Shown one piece after another: positions 16,386 through 24,198 of a stretch of DNA of 64,000 nucleotides. Both the position numbers and the translations under genes were made by a program. How positions within the stretch are numbered: the first letter of the stretch is position 1; the number at the start of each line of letters is the position of its first letter. Below the pieces are notes generated by a model that saw only the letters and a program-made list of their open reading frames with translations, ran no database searches and was not told the DNA's origin. Origin of the DNA: Acidobacteriota bacterium (GTDB lineage: Bacteria > Acidobacteriota > Blastocatellia > Pyrinomonadales > Pyrinomonadaceae); NCBI GenBank assembly GCA_016703965.1, contig JADJBB010000021.1, positions 744,001 to 808,000 on the forward strand, in the 5' to 3' direction.

Positions 16386-17141
16386 ATGACCGATTCCGTC
16401 GAAAGATTTTCTAACCGCGTTGCCAACTACATAAAATATCGTCCGCACTATCCGGCGGCGATCATCGGCTATTTGGCGGAAAAGTGTGGCCTGACGTTAG
16501 ATTCGGTCATCGCCGATATCGGTTGTGGAACCGGCATTTCATCCAGGATATTCCTCGAAAACGGGAACCGCGTTATCGGAATTGAGCCAAACGCCGCGAT
16601 GCGTGAGGCGGCTGTCGAATATCTCGCTGGCTTTCCTGAATTCGAGCTTGTCGACGCAAACTCGACGGACACATCGCTTCCAGAAAACTCGGTCGACCTC
16701 GTCGTTGCGGCCCAGGCATTTCACTGGTTCGAGCCGGAGAAAACTCGCACCGAATTTAACCGAATTCTCAAACCCGGCGGCCATATCGTGCTGATCTGGA
16801 ACGAGCGGCAGCTCGATTCCACCCCATTTTTGGTGGACTACGAGGCATTCCTCATCAAATACGCTTACGATTACGGCAATGTTCGTCACGAGAATATCGC
16901 TGGAGATCAATTATCGGATTTCTTTCGAACGGAATACGCCGCCACGACATTTCCAAATCATCAGGATTTCGATTTCGATGGAATTAAAGGCCGTATGCTG
17001 TCGTCTTCCTACATGCCGAACGAGTCCGATGCTGTTTTCGACGAGATGGTCAAAGAGTTAGACGGCCTATTTGCCAAACACGCTGAAAACGGTAGAATAA
17101 GGGTTTTGTACGACACCAATGTGTACACCTCCCAGGTTTAG
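16386..17141 (+). CDS. Class I SAM-dependent methyltransferase
   Basis: The 251-residue protein has the Rossmann motif I VIADIGCGTGISSRIFLENG, motif II acidic end VIGIEPN, and LPENSVDLVVAAQAFHWFEP and LKPGGHIVLIWNE (motifs III-IV) of Methyltransf_11/25 proteins. The N-terminal FSNRVANYIKYRPHYPAAI is typical of a bacterial subgroup of unknown substrate, similar to yeast trans-aconitate methyltransferase-like proteins. ATG 16386 starts one base after the preceding stop. It is followed by mqnD after 4 bp, so it is in the same operon. Confidence 0.88.
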   Translation: MTDSVERFSNRVANYIKYRPHYPAAIIGYLAEKCGLTLDSVIADIGCGTGISSRIFLENGNRVIGIEPNAAMREAAVEYLAGFPEFELVDANSTDTSLPENSVDLVVAAQAFHWFEPEKTRTEFNRILKPGGHIVLIWNERQLDSTPFLVDYEAFLIKYAYDYGNVRHENIAGDQLSDFFRTEYAATTFPNHQDFDFDGIKGRMLSSSYMPNESDAVFDEMVKELDGLFAKHAENGRIRVLYDTNVYTSQV

Positions 17142-17145
17142 AAGT

Positions 17146-18006
17146 ATGCCAGTAAACGCTAACGAAACTCCCGGAAAACGGACCATCACTGTTGCTCATT
17201 CGCCCGATTCGGATGATGCTTTCATGTTTTATGGGCTTGCTACAAACAAGCTTGAGACCCCAGGCCTGAAGTTTGAGCACACGCTCAAGGATATTCAAAC
17301 GCTCAACGAAGATGCCAAAAACGGCGTCTTTGATGTGACGGCCGTTTCCTTCCACGCTTACGCGTACATCGCGGACAAATACGCACTGTTGCCGCACGGA
17401 GCAAGCATCGGTGATAAATATGGCCCGATCGTTGTGTCGAAAGAACCCAAAAAAGCCGAAGACATCGGCAAAATGAAGATCGCGGTTCCCGGTGAACTGA
17501 CGAGTGCATATCTCGCGCTCAAGATCTATAACGCCGATTTTGAACACGTCGTCGTCCCGTTTGACGAGATCATCGACACAGTTTTGAAGGGCGATGTCGA
17601 CGCAGGTTTGCTCATCCACGAAGGCCAGCTTTTCTATCATCAGTTGGGCTTGTATAAGGTTCTCGATCTCGGCGAATGGTGGCATGAGAAAACTTCGCTG
17701 CCGCTCCCAATGGGCGGTAACGTCATCCGCCGCGACCTTGGTCCGGAATTGATGAAAGAAGTTTCGAAATACCTGCACGCCAGCATTGCCTACTCGATGG
17801 AGAACCGCGAGGACGCGCTTGCATATGCGATGCAGTTCGCACGCGATATGCAGCCGGAGCTTGCCGATCGATTCGTCGCGATGTGGGTCAATGACCTGAC
17901 GCTCGACTACGGCGACCGCGGCCGCGAGGCCGTCCGGCTATTGCTCGATGAGGGCCACAAGGCAGGCATCATTCCTCACAGAGTGCAGATCGACTTTGTT
18001 GATTAA
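17146..18006 (+). CDS. mqnD: 1,4-dihydroxy-6-naphthoate synthase-like protein (MqnD)
   Basis: The 286-residue periplasmic-binding-protein-fold enzyme has the MqnA/MqnD opening ITVAHSPDSDDAFMFYGLA and the segments VTAVSFHAYAYIADKYALLP, AVPGELTSAYLALKIY and LPLPMGGNVIRRDLG. MqnD turns cyclic dehypoxanthinylfutalosine into 1,4-dihydroxy-6-naphthoate in the futalosine route to menaquinone. There is no signal peptide, as expected for the cytoplasmic enzyme. It is the last gene of a run beginning with ubiX and is closed by a strong terminator. Confidence 0.9.
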   Translation: MPVNANETPGKRTITVAHSPDSDDAFMFYGLATNKLETPGLKFEHTLKDIQTLNEDAKNGVFDVTAVSFHAYAYIADKYALLPHGASIGDKYGPIVVSKEPKKAEDIGKMKIAVPGELTSAYLALKIYNADFEHVVVPFDEIIDTVLKGDVDAGLLIHEGQLFYHQLGLYKVLDLGEWWHEKTSLPLPMGGNVIRRDLGPELMKEVSKYLHASIAYSMENREDALAYAMQFARDMQPELADRFVAMWVNDLTLDYGDRGREAVRLLLDEGHKAGIIPHRVQIDFVD

Positions 18007-18030
18007 AAATAAATTTCTAATTCTCACTAA

Positions 18031-18058
18031 AAACGGGCTTTCGAGCCCGTTTTTGTTT
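18031..18058 (+). terminator. Intrinsic terminator with TTCG loop after mqnD
   Basis: ACGGGCT (18033-18039), a TTCG tetraloop and AGCCCGT (18044-18050) are followed by TTTTGTTTT. Confidence 0.92.
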
Positions 18059-18174
18059 TGTGCGTATGATAGCTGCCAAAAGTGCCCTCGTTCAATGAAC
18101 TGCTTTTCGCCTGTCAACTATTTCGCTTCGTCTGGCATCTATGCTTTTAGCTCGTGTAAGATAATCTAAACAGA

Positions 18175-18996
18175 ATGAAAAAGAACCTTGTCTTATTACT
18201 TCTCCTCGCGGCTGTCTCGATGATCGCCTCGGCGCAGGTTGCTGATAACATAACGCGGAAAGAGCTCAGCCAGGCGGAGATCGATCGAATAATTAAAAAG
18301 GTCACTGAGAATGAGGGTGATTTTCGCGTCGCACTGCGAAGTTACGCGTTCAAGCGGTATGCCACGGTCAACGAGATCGGGCTGGGCGGCCAGATCGCGG
18401 GCACCTACCGGCGTGATTCATACATGACCTTCAATTCTGAGGGCGTTCGATTTGAGAAGATACTTTTCGCTCCGATCGCAACGACTCCACCCGGAATGGT
18501 TACGCCGGAGGATCTTGAGGATCTCGGCGGCGTCAATCCGTTCGCGCTCGAGCCATCGATGGTCTCGCAATACAAGTTTTCATACGTCGGTATGCAGAAG
18601 ATCGATGAGCTGAATTTGTACGTATTTGACGTTGCGCCAAAGGTCATGCCGGACGCGAGCAAGACAAAGCAGAGATATTTTATGGGCCGGATCTGGGTCG
18701 ATGTCGATGACCTGATGATCGTAAAATCCCGCGGCAAAGGCCTGCCTGAGACCAAGAAAAATAAATTCCCGATCGTCGAAACCACGAGGGAGCAGATCGA
18801 CGGCAAATATTGGTTCCCGTCAGATGCCCGGGCTGATGATGAACTTGTTTTTGATGACGGAGCCGTTCTTCGAATCAGGATGCGCGTAAGGTACACAGAG
18901 TACTCGGTCGGCCGATCGGAGGTCAGGATCCTCGACGACGACCCAACGCCAACGCCGACGCCAACCCCTAAACCGACGGCGAAGAAGCCGGAGTAG
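18175..18996 (+). CDS. Secreted LolA/outer-membrane-lipoprotein-sorting-like protein
   Basis: The 273-residue protein has a signal peptide (NLVLLLLLAAVSMIASA, cut before Q) and a body rich in beta strands (YRRDSYMTFNSEGVRFEKI, RIWVDVDDLMIVKSRGKG, YWFPSDARADDELVF). This matches the LolA-like fold of many acidobacterial exported proteins (inference from pattern). It ends in a DPTPTPTPTPKPTAKKPE tail. Function unknown. A GATAAT at 18160-18165 ends 9 bp before the start codon, again suggesting a very short leader. Confidence 0.65.
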   Translation: MKKNLVLLLLLAAVSMIASAQVADNITRKELSQAEIDRIIKKVTENEGDFRVALRSYAFKRYATVNEIGLGGQIAGTYRRDSYMTFNSEGVRFEKILFAPIATTPPGMVTPEDLEDLGGVNPFALEPSMVSQYKFSYVGMQKIDELNLYVFDVAPKVMPDASKTKQRYFMGRIWVDVDDLMIVKSRGKGLPETKKNKFPIVETTREQIDGKYWFPSDARADDELVFDDGAVLRIRMRVRYTEYSVGRSEVRILDDDPTPTPTPTPKPTAKKPE

Positions 18997-19025
18997 CTAA
19001 TAGTTAAAATTGCAAAGTTAAAAGT

Positions 19026-19066
19026 AAAGAGCAGAGCGCGTAATTATCGCGTCTCTGCTCTTTTTA
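19026..19066. terminator. Bidirectional intrinsic terminator
   Basis: AAAGAGCAGAG (19026-19036) pairs with CTCTGCTCTTT (19053-19063), with an inner CGCG/CGCG step. It lies between convergent genes, and the T-run overlaps the stop codon of the acyltransferase gene. Confidence 0.85.
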
Positions 19067-19861
19067 TTTTTCACTATCTCCCAGTTCCTCGGCGATAGCA
19101 AGCCTCGTTTCCTTGAGCAGATCCATCAGGTCCTCAGCGGTTTTCCGCTCGGTCTCGATCGGCTTGAGGAGTACCATTTCGATCTCACCGCTGAAAGCCA
19201 CGCCCGTTCGCTTACCCATCATCCAATCAGAATTTTTTATCGCCACGGGCACGATCGCCGAACCGGTCTGAAGTGCGAGGTGAAATGCTCCTTTCTTGAA
19301 GGGCAGCAGTTCGCCCGGCATTCCGCGCGTTCCCTCGACAAAGACGCCGAACGAATAGCCATCGTCCATCACCTCGCGAGCTTTTTTCATCGAGGCGACA
19401 GCGCGTTCGGGGTTGCTGCGGTCGATGGCGATGATATTCACGAAGCCCATGCCCTGGCCGAGAACCGGAGCTTTCAGCAGCTCAGCTTTTGCAACTAAAC
19501 CCATCTTCTGTCCGGCATAGAAAAACAAGGTTGCGGTATCGAGGTACGAACGGTGATTCGAAGCAAAAACGTAGCTGCGGTTCGGGTCTATATTCTCCTG
19601 CCCGGTCACCTTAACCGTTGCACCGCACGCATGAAGCCATGTTCTCGCTCCCCATTGCGCCAGCGGATAAAGCCACATTCGGCGGTTAATTATCCAAAGA
19701 AATAACAGTGCGGGCGTCGCAATGAAGAGCAAAAGCGAACAGGCTACAAACCAACTCCACCAATACCGTATTTTCCCGGCAAGGCTCGATTTGTTAGACT
19801 TCTGAACAGGAAAAGTCAGTTTCTGATTTTGCTCTACCGCTTCAAGATATTCGTTCGCCAT
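19064..19861 (-). CDS. plsC: 1-acyl-glycerol-3-phosphate acyltransferase family protein
   Basis: The 265-residue membrane-associated acyltransferase has a hydrophobic N-terminal segment (residues ~33-57), the catalytic NHRSYLD (NHxxxxD), FVEGTRGMPGELLPFKKGA (EGTR, substrate phosphate binding) and IVPVAI. PlsC-type enzymes acylate lysophosphatidic acid to phosphatidic acid in phospholipid synthesis. The exact acyl acceptor is not certain because related acyltransferases share these motifs. No Shine-Dalgarno of note. It shares a terminator with the convergent gene. Confidence 0.88.
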   Translation of the reverse strand: MANEYLEAVEQNQKLTFPVQKSNKSSLAGKIRYWWSWFVACSLLLFIATPALLFLWIINRRMWLYPLAQWGARTWLHACGATVKVTGQENIDPNRSYVFASNHRSYLDTATLFFYAGQKMGLVAKAELLKAPVLGQGMGFVNIIAIDRSNPERAVASMKKAREVMDDGYSFGVFVEGTRGMPGELLPFKKGAFHLALQTGSAIVPVAIKNSDWMMGKRTGVAFSGEIEMVLLKPIETERKTAEDLMDLLKETRLAIAEELGDSEK

Positions 19862-19914
19862 ATTTGGTTTTTACCGCAGAGTCGCAAAGACGCTGAGGGT
19901 AGGATTTTAAGATT

Positions 19915-22335
19915 ATGAACATTTCTACTCGATTTCGTAAGTTCAACATTAGTGAATTTGCCCATTCTTTCTCCGCGGCCCTGCGGATCTGCGGTTTAAT
20001 AACATTCTTTAGCCTCGCTATCGCCGCTCAAGTTCCGAGCCCGAAATCAGTTCTTGGATTTAATCCGACGGATGACAAGACGATCGCTGACTGGAAACAG
20101 ATCAACGATTACTTTACGAAGCTCGATAAAGCCAGCAACAAGGTCGCGGTCAAGGAGATCGGAAAAACGACGAATGGAAATCCGCTGATCGTTTCATTCA
20201 TTTCGTCGCCGGACAACATCAAGAATCTTGAGAAATACCGTCAGATCTCAGCAAAACTCGCCGACCCGCGAACCGTAAAGGACGAAAAAGAACTTGCCGA
20301 CCTGATCAAGAACGGTAAAACGATCGTCTCGATCTCATGTTCGATCCATTCGACAGAGATCGTTGCGTCGCAGATGTCGATGAATCTTGCCTACGAACTT
20401 GCGACAGCGAATGATAGCGAAACCAAAGAGATCCTCGACAACACGATCCTGCTCCTGATCCCGTCGTCCAACCCTGACGGTATCGACATTGTGGCGAACT
20501 GGTACCGCAAAACGCTCGGCACTAAGAGCGAAGGCACCTCGCCGCCTGAACTCTATCATCACTATGCGGGCCACGACGACAACCGTGACTGGTTCATGCT
20601 CAACCTCGTCGAGACTCAGACGATCACAAAGTTCTTTTGGCAGCAGTGGTTTCCGCAGTTCGTTTACGACGTTCACCAACAAGGGCAGAATAACTCGCGG
20701 TTCATTATCCCGCCATTCTTTGATCCGATTAATCCCAGAATCTCGCCATCTATTCTGCGAGAGGTCGGACTGATCGGATACAAAATGGCCGCCGATCTAC
20801 AGGCAAAGAATATAGCAGGCGTTGCAACTAATTCGACGTACGACACATGGTGGCATGGCGGCTTTCGCTCCGCTCCTTACTATCACAATTCGATCGGTAT
20901 TCTGTCCGAAGCTGCCAGCACGAATCTGATGTCGCCGGTCACGATCAAGAAAGAAGACCTGGCGAGAAACCGTGCGACCCGCGGCCTTTCGAATCTGCTC
21001 GAGCCTGCGACCAACTATCCCGACACTTGGGAAGGCGGCCTTTGGAGGCCGGTGGACATCGCGAATATCGAGATGTCCGCGTCGCGAAGCCTACTTCAAA
21101 TGGCGGCAAAATTCCGCCCGCGATATCTCCAGAATTTCTATGATCTTGGTAAAGCAAATCTGTCTCCAACAGGCGAAGATCCAGTCGCGTTCATCGTGCC
21201 CGCAGGGCAGCCGAATGCAGGTACAGTATCGCGTTTTCTCGAGATCTTGATGGCTCAGGGGATGGAAGTTTACCAGATGACACAGGAGCTTTACGTTAAG
21301 CACGAAAAGGCGACCCAGGTCTTTCACGAAATGCCCCTCGGCAGCTTTCTTGTCTTCGTGAATCAGCCGCAGAAGAATAACGTCCTCAGCCTGTTTGAGA
21401 AGCAGGTCTATCCCGACCGCCGCAATGCCAATGGAGAGGCTGAGGTACCGTACGATGTCGCCGGCTGGACGCTGCCGCTTCAGATGGGTGTCGAGGCCGA
21501 AACCGTATGGCAGATCCGTGACCTGGAAAAAGACAGATCGACGCTCAAAAAGGTTGAGAACATCGATCAGGCACGAGCCGTGATGAACCTTGGGCCGCAG
21601 GGAACGCCGTTCGCAAAACAACCGAATCCGCTGAAGACGAATCCTAAGATCGGTCTTTACAAGAGTTACTCAGGATCGATGGACGAGGGCTGGACGCGGC
21701 TCGTCTTCGATACGTTTCAAATACCGTATCGTTCGATCACCGACAAAGACATTCGCGGTGGTGAGCTAAAAGTCGATGCTCTGATACTTCCTGCCGACGG
21801 CGAAAACACGATCGTAAAGGGCTTAAGCGCGGATCGATATCCAGCCGAACTCGCGGGTGGTATCGGCGAGCCCGGAGTCGAAAATCTCAAGAAATTTGTC
21901 TCCGATGGCGGCACACTGATCTGCTTTGACGATTCCTGCGAAATGGCGATAAAGCGATTTAACCTGCCGATCAAGAACGTGGTCACCGGCCTGAAACGCA
22001 GTGAATTCTATAATCCCGGTTCGGTCGTAAAGCTCGAAGTTGAAACAAACGACCCGCTCGCAAAAGGCCTGCGGGCGGACACGGCCGCATATTTCACGAA
22101 CAGCTCGGCTTTTGACGTAACCGATGATAAGAAGGTCAGGACGATCGCACGTTACGCAAAAAAAGATGCGTTATTGTCCGGCTGGATGCTGGGTGAAAAA
22201 TTCGTGAACGGTAAAACAGCTCTCGCTGAGGCTTCGTACGGAAAAGGCAGGATCATCCTGTTCGCTTTCCGCCCGCAGCATCGCGGACAAAGTTGGGGGA
22301 CATTTCCGTTCATATTCAATGCTCTAGAAAAATAG
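19915..22335 (+). CDS. Secreted M14-family zinc carboxypeptidase
   Basis: The 806-residue protein has a signal peptide (residues ~22-38) and an M14 catalytic domain: zinc ligands His145 and Glu148 in SIHSTE, His254 in YDVHQQGQNN, and general base Glu332 in GILSEAAS. About 450 residues follow, including a segment resembling a class I amidotransferase-like fold (LVFDTFQIPYRSITDKDI, GGTLICFDDSCEMA, GKGRIILFAFRPQHRGQSWG). This long architecture is frequent in acidobacterial exported carboxypeptidases. It probably acts on extracellular peptides. Confidence 0.9.
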   Translation: MNISTRFRKFNISEFAHSFSAALRICGLITFFSLAIAAQVPSPKSVLGFNPTDDKTIADWKQINDYFTKLDKASNKVAVKEIGKTTNGNPLIVSFISSPDNIKNLEKYRQISAKLADPRTVKDEKELADLIKNGKTIVSISCSIHSTEIVASQMSMNLAYELATANDSETKEILDNTILLLIPSSNPDGIDIVANWYRKTLGTKSEGTSPPELYHHYAGHDDNRDWFMLNLVETQTITKFFWQQWFPQFVYDVHQQGQNNSRFIIPPFFDPINPRISPSILREVGLIGYKMAADLQAKNIAGVATNSTYDTWWHGGFRSAPYYHNSIGILSEAASTNLMSPVTIKKEDLARNRATRGLSNLLEPATNYPDTWEGGLWRPVDIANIEMSASRSLLQMAAKFRPRYLQNFYDLGKANLSPTGEDPVAFIVPAGQPNAGTVSRFLEILMAQGMEVYQMTQELYVKHEKATQVFHEMPLGSFLVFVNQPQKNNVLSLFEKQVYPDRRNANGEAEVPYDVAGWTLPLQMGVEAETVWQIRDLEKDRSTLKKVENIDQARAVMNLGPQGTPFAKQPNPLKTNPKIGLYKSYSGSMDEGWTRLVFDTFQIPYRSITDKDIRGGELKVDALILPADGENTIVKGLSADRYPAELAGGIGEPGVENLKKFVSDGGTLICFDDSCEMAIKRFNLPIKNVVTGLKRSEFYNPGSVVKLEVETNDPLAKGLRADTAAYFTNSSAFDVTDDKKVRTIARYAKKDALLSGWMLGEKFVNGKTALAEASYGKGRIILFAFRPQHRGQSWGTFPFIFNALEK

Positions 22336-22350
22336 CCGGCATTCAAGCAT

Positions 22351-22980
22351 TTACTCGAATTTCGGCAGTTCTTCCGGCCGCGCGTAAGGAAATTGAGCTT
22401 TCTTCTGCACCGTGTAGTAGCTGTTGAGCCCTGAGATGCCGACCGTGTTAGATCTCTCGAGGTCGAGGTGTCCGTCGTTATTTGCCTCGTCCGGAACCGA
22501 CGCGACCTGAATGCTGCCGATGATTAGCGAAGTTCCGTTTCGTTCGATCGGTATCTCTTCTTCGAACTTCAAACCTATTTTGATAGAGCTTTCCTGAACG
22601 AACGGAGCTGCGAAGCCATCCAAATACTCCTCCGTCAAACCGCACGCGTCGAACTCTGATATATCACGCGGAAATTTTGCCGATGTGTAATGAGCTCGCT
22701 CGATGATCGCCGGTGTAACGTGGTTTATTGTGTAAACGCCGGACTCAATGATGTTCTCATACGTGTGGCGACGAACTTCACCCGCCGGGCGAAGGATCAT
22801 TCCGATGATCGCCGGATCGCTGCCGAGATGGACGACTGAGCTGAATATAGCAAGGTTTGTCCGCCCATCAGCCGAGATCGTGCCGATCAGGTTTGCAGGT
22901 TTGATACCGGTGATCGCATTGATCAGATTTAGGCGGTAGATACGGTCGAGTTCGGTGATCTCATTATAATTAATAAGCAT
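22351..22980 (-). CDS. Flavin reductase-like FMN-binding protein
   Basis: The 209-residue protein is a split-barrel flavin reductase: IGTISADGRTNLAIFSSVVHLGS, GMILRPAGEVRRHTYENI and YTINHV are the FMN-binding strands of the family. Such proteins reduce flavins with NAD(P)H or bind FMN. It lies 6 bp behind the photolyase-like gene on the same strand, so reduced flavin supply to that protein is a natural hypothesis. GC and codon use resemble the neighbours. Confidence 0.87.
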   Translation of the reverse strand: MLINYNEITELDRIYRLNLINAITGIKPANLIGTISADGRTNLAIFSSVVHLGSDPAIIGMILRPAGEVRRHTYENIIESGVYTINHVTPAIIERAHYTSAKFPRDISEFDACGLTEEYLDGFAAPFVQESSIKIGLKFEEEIPIERNGTSLIIGSIQVASVPDEANNDGHLDLERSNTVGISGLNSYYTVQKKAQFPYARPEELPKFE

Positions 22981-22986
22981 AAGAAG

Positions 22987-24123
22987 TTAATTAAGCTGAC
23001 GCTCGCATTTTTTCCAGAATGAGAAAAACGACGAAAAATACCCACGCACGTCGAACATCCAATCACGGCTCTCCTCGGTGCCAACGTAATGACCGTTCAG
23101 AGGATGTTCCTTATACCTGATGTCTGCGGGCCCGTAATTTCTTAATAGATCTCCGAATTCGCCGACGAACATCTGAATGCCCTCGACGTTTTGAGCAACA
23201 GCCAGTATGAAGTCCATTACCTTGGACGAGACCGGATAGCGCAGGAAATGCGACGGTTCGAGTAGAAGGACGCGGTTTGCTGTAAGATCTGCATTCCAAT
23301 TCGGGTCGAGGTTGTAGCTGTTGTAGATCAGCGTCGGGATCGACTTATCGATCTCGAGCTGTTTTGTTTCGGGCAGATATGTAGTCATAACCGGCGAGGT
23401 TGTTTCCGATAGTTCCGCCGGAATATTCATTGAATCAAAATCGGCATAGTCAACGTCCAAAAAAGTGCCGGTCTGACGCGTGTGACAATAGCGGTTGATG
23501 TTCTCTTGATTCGCAAAGTATTTCTTACTGCTCGCCGTTCCCGCGACCCATTGCCAACTGATCGCGTTGCTCGCCCAGTCTCCGTCGAGCAGGTGGTAGT
23601 ACATCCAGCGGGCGGGTGTACGCCAATGGCTGCGGCCAATGTTGCAGGCGATCGCCGCGGTATACATTCGGACGTGGTTGTGTAGATAGCCCGTTTCGTA
23701 AAATTCCTTGATCGCCGAATCGACCGCCTCGATCCCGGTAACTGCGTTAACTATCGAGGAGGCGATCTGTGAATTCGCGACACCTTCCTGCGGCTGCCTC
23801 AGATCGCGGTCGATCATCTCTTCTTTTACCTGCCACGTTCGCTGGTAAAACTCACGCCAGGCGAGTTCCTGGATAAACTTTTCGACCTTTCGCGGCTCGA
23901 ACCCGCGAGCAAGGGTTCGCTTCAACACGTATTTCGTCGATATAACGCCACGCGAGATGTACGGCGATAGATAAGTTACATCGCCGTCGATAAAATTCCT
24001 CGTACGGGCGTATCGAATCGGGTCGACCGTCTCAACCCGTTCGAGTACCGTTGCGAGATCAGTTGTAAATTCCGGCTGCGTTCTTCCCATAGGTTTAAAA
24101 ATGGCATTCGTCCGCTGCGTCAA
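22987..24123 (-). CDS. Photolyase/cryptochrome-like FAD-binding protein with unusual domain order
   Basis: The 378-residue protein starts close to where the catalytic half of a photolyase would start. RNFIDGDVTYLSPYISRGVI, FIQELAWREFYQRTW and TGYLHNHVRMYTAAIACN are FAD-cleft motifs, and MYYHLLDGDWASNAISWQWVAGT (given here in part) is the conserved W-rich FAD site. The N-terminal alpha/beta antenna domain of normal photolyases is absent. Instead an alpha/beta segment (RVLLLEPSHFLRYPVSSKV, EGIQMFVGEFGDL) comes at the C terminus. It could repair DNA or act as a flavin light sensor. An operon with a flavin reductase supports a flavin-dependent role. Confidence 0.82.
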   Translation of the reverse strand: MTQRTNAIFKPMGRTQPEFTTDLATVLERVETVDPIRYARTRNFIDGDVTYLSPYISRGVISTKYVLKRTLARGFEPRKVEKFIQELAWREFYQRTWQVKEEMIDRDLRQPQEGVANSQIASSIVNAVTGIEAVDSAIKEFYETGYLHNHVRMYTAAIACNIGRSHWRTPARWMYYHLLDGDWASNAISWQWVAGTASSKKYFANQENINRYCHTRQTGTFLDVDYADFDSMNIPAELSETTSPVMTTYLPETKQLEIDKSIPTLIYNSYNLDPNWNADLTANRVLLLEPSHFLRYPVSSKVMDFILAVAQNVEGIQMFVGEFGDLLRNYGPADIRYKEHPLNGHYVGTEESRDWMFDVRGYFSSFFSFWKKCERQLN

Positions 24124-24181
24124 TTAAGTTTCGTGCTCTGGAAGAAGTTCTCGGGAAAAGAGCTCATCTGCAAAGAATTAA

Positions 24182-24192
24182 TTTGATATCAT
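24182..24192 (+). promoter_or_regulatory. Extended -10 element next to the SpoIID gene start
   Basis: TGATATCAT contains the TGn extension and TATCAT (24187-24192, 5 of 6 to TATAAT). It ends six bp before ATG 24199, so the transcript would start at or next to the ATG. No good -35 was found. Confidence 0.45.
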
Positions 24193-24198
24193 TAAAAG

